A stretch of 29,566 nucleotides of DNA from a virus. The notes under the pieces were generated by a model that saw only the letters and a program-made list of their open reading frames with translations, was not told where the DNA came from and made no database searches. The position numbers and the translations under genes are program-made. Positions 29,284-29,566 of the stretch are shown here, in pieces. The stretch's first letter is position 1, and every line of letters starts with the position of its first letter. Location of the stretch: the IMG/VR virus record IMGVR_UViG_3300034106_001119, positions 1 to 29,566 of that record; one strand, given 5' to 3'.

Positions 29284-29492
29284 TTGACTAAACCTCCTTT
29301 GTTGTTGATACCTTGCGCCGCTTCCCTTGCAGTCTGCGCCGTGAAGAACATTGCCCCTTGTTTGTGGGGCGTTAAAATAGTCCACCCTCTCCGATCTTGC
29401 CTTGCTTGCTCCTCACCACAGAACAGGCACAACTTGAAACCCAACTGCGCTCTGCCTTCGGATACATCATCACCACAGACACGACATAACAT
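29280..29492 (-). CDS. Zinc-ribbon-like small protein, 70 aa
   Basis: The ATG at 29492 is chosen because GGAGG lies 6 bases upstream. A TTG 16 codons earlier would skip this site. The product has two Cys pairs, CRVC near residues 3-6 and CLFC near 22-25, as in a zinc ribbon or TraR/DksA-type finger, then EEQARQDRRGWTILTPHKQGAMFFTAQTAREAAQG. It could be a small nucleic-acid-binding or RNA-polymerase-targeting protein, but this is only motif-level inference. First gene after the right-edge promoter. Its ATG lies inside a palindrome copy. Confidence 0.68.
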   Translation of the reverse strand: MLCRVCGDDVSEGRAQLGFKLCLFCGEEQARQDRRGWTILTPHKQGAMFFTAQTAREAAQGINNKGGLVK

Positions 29493-29498
29493 TGTTAG
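29486..29498. repeat. Palindrome core, copy 12
   Basis: ATAACATTGTTAG contains the exact 11-base core. The ATG of the 70-residue gene (29492-29490) lies inside it, with GGAGG directly upstream on the coding strand. Confidence 0.88.
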
Positions 29499-29542
29499 CC
29501 TCCGGACAAAAGATAAAGAAAGTAAATACCCAATACTCAACT

Positions 29543-29566
29543 ATACCTATATTGTATCACAATGTT
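29543..29566 (-). promoter_or_regulatory. Right-edge promoter of operon 1, partial
   Basis: On the minus strand, extended -10 TGA-TACAAT (TACAAT at 29556-29551) predicts a start near 29,545, about 50 bases before the first gene. The -35 would lie beyond the window. The last bases (AACATT on this strand) look like the beginning of another operon palindrome directly upstream of the -10. Confidence 0.6.

Noticed and set aside
22467-29498. CRISPR array or iteron origin as the explanation of the 13-bp repeats
   Set aside because: Spacing is hundreds of bases and irregular, the sites lie in genes and at starts, and there is no AT-rich iteron cluster.

Overview
This looks like the right-hand part of a tailed double-stranded DNA bacteriophage genome, most likely an uncultured environmental (aquatic) caudovirus. 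The evidence is a virion-protein block on one strand facing a dense block of replication and recombination genes on the other, very tight gene packing with ATGA and TAATG overlaps, many small proteins, and phage-type replication proteins: a family A DNA polymerase, a SNF2-type helicase, a primase-helicase, VRR-NUC, PD-(D/E)XK and HNH nucleases. The host cannot be read from the sequence. No tRNA, rRNA, CRISPR array, integrase or insertion sequence was recognised. Terminase, portal, capsid and lysis genes must lie outside the window.

Layout. Bases 1-8298 (+ strand) hold three virion-type genes: a 5'-truncated Gln/Ala/Gly-rich protein, a 424-residue protein, and a 2076-residue giant probably ejected with or packaged in the virion. 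Bases 8299-8417 hold a convergent terminator whose U-tract serves the minus strand. All remaining genes are on the minus strand and read right to left. Operon 1 (about 29,545 to 22,425) begins at a promoter cut by the window edge. It runs through seven tiny proteins (three of them membrane proteins), a 302-residue protein, an internal promoter, a MoxR-like AAA+ ATPase, a VWA protein with a metallopeptidase-like HENLH motif, a DUF3150-like protein, a 307-residue protein and a ribbon-helix-helix-like protein, and ends at a strong UUCG terminator. Operon 2 (about 22,372 to 8,300) starts at an extended -10 promoter giving a nearly leaderless VRR-NUC mRNA. It continues through PolA, a methyltransferase-glycosyltransferase pair, a 2OG-Fe(II) oxygenase, winged-helix proteins, a Cas4/RecB-like nuclease, an HNH protein and a SNF2 helicase. 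A second promoter near 13,080 then drives a coiled-coil protein, a probable ssDNA-binding protein and an HTH protein. A terminator-like hairpin precedes the primase-helicase.

Most notable signal. A 13-bp palindrome, CTAACANTGTTAG (core TAACANTGTTA), occurs 12 times between 22,467 and 29,498, and I found no copy in the preceding 22.4 kb. Its range coincides with operon 1: the last copy contains the stop codon of the last gene, just before the terminator. In several copies the ATG start codon lies inside the palindrome. Others contain stop codons or sit inside reading frames, one of them across the Walker B motif of the AAA+ ATPase. Degenerate copies overlap or abut the two promoters of this operon. 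It looks like a dispersed operator or start-associated sequence system, and the operon's own ribbon-helix-helix-like protein is a candidate binder.

Other points: an AT-rich oxygenase gene bounded by duplicated ribosome-binding/start sequences, a 44-bp segment shared out of frame by two distant genes, palindromes over the -35 regions of both operon 2 promoters, and tiny leader ORFs that overlap the starts of large genes. Small genes of 35-65 codons were recovered by reading gaps between larger genes.
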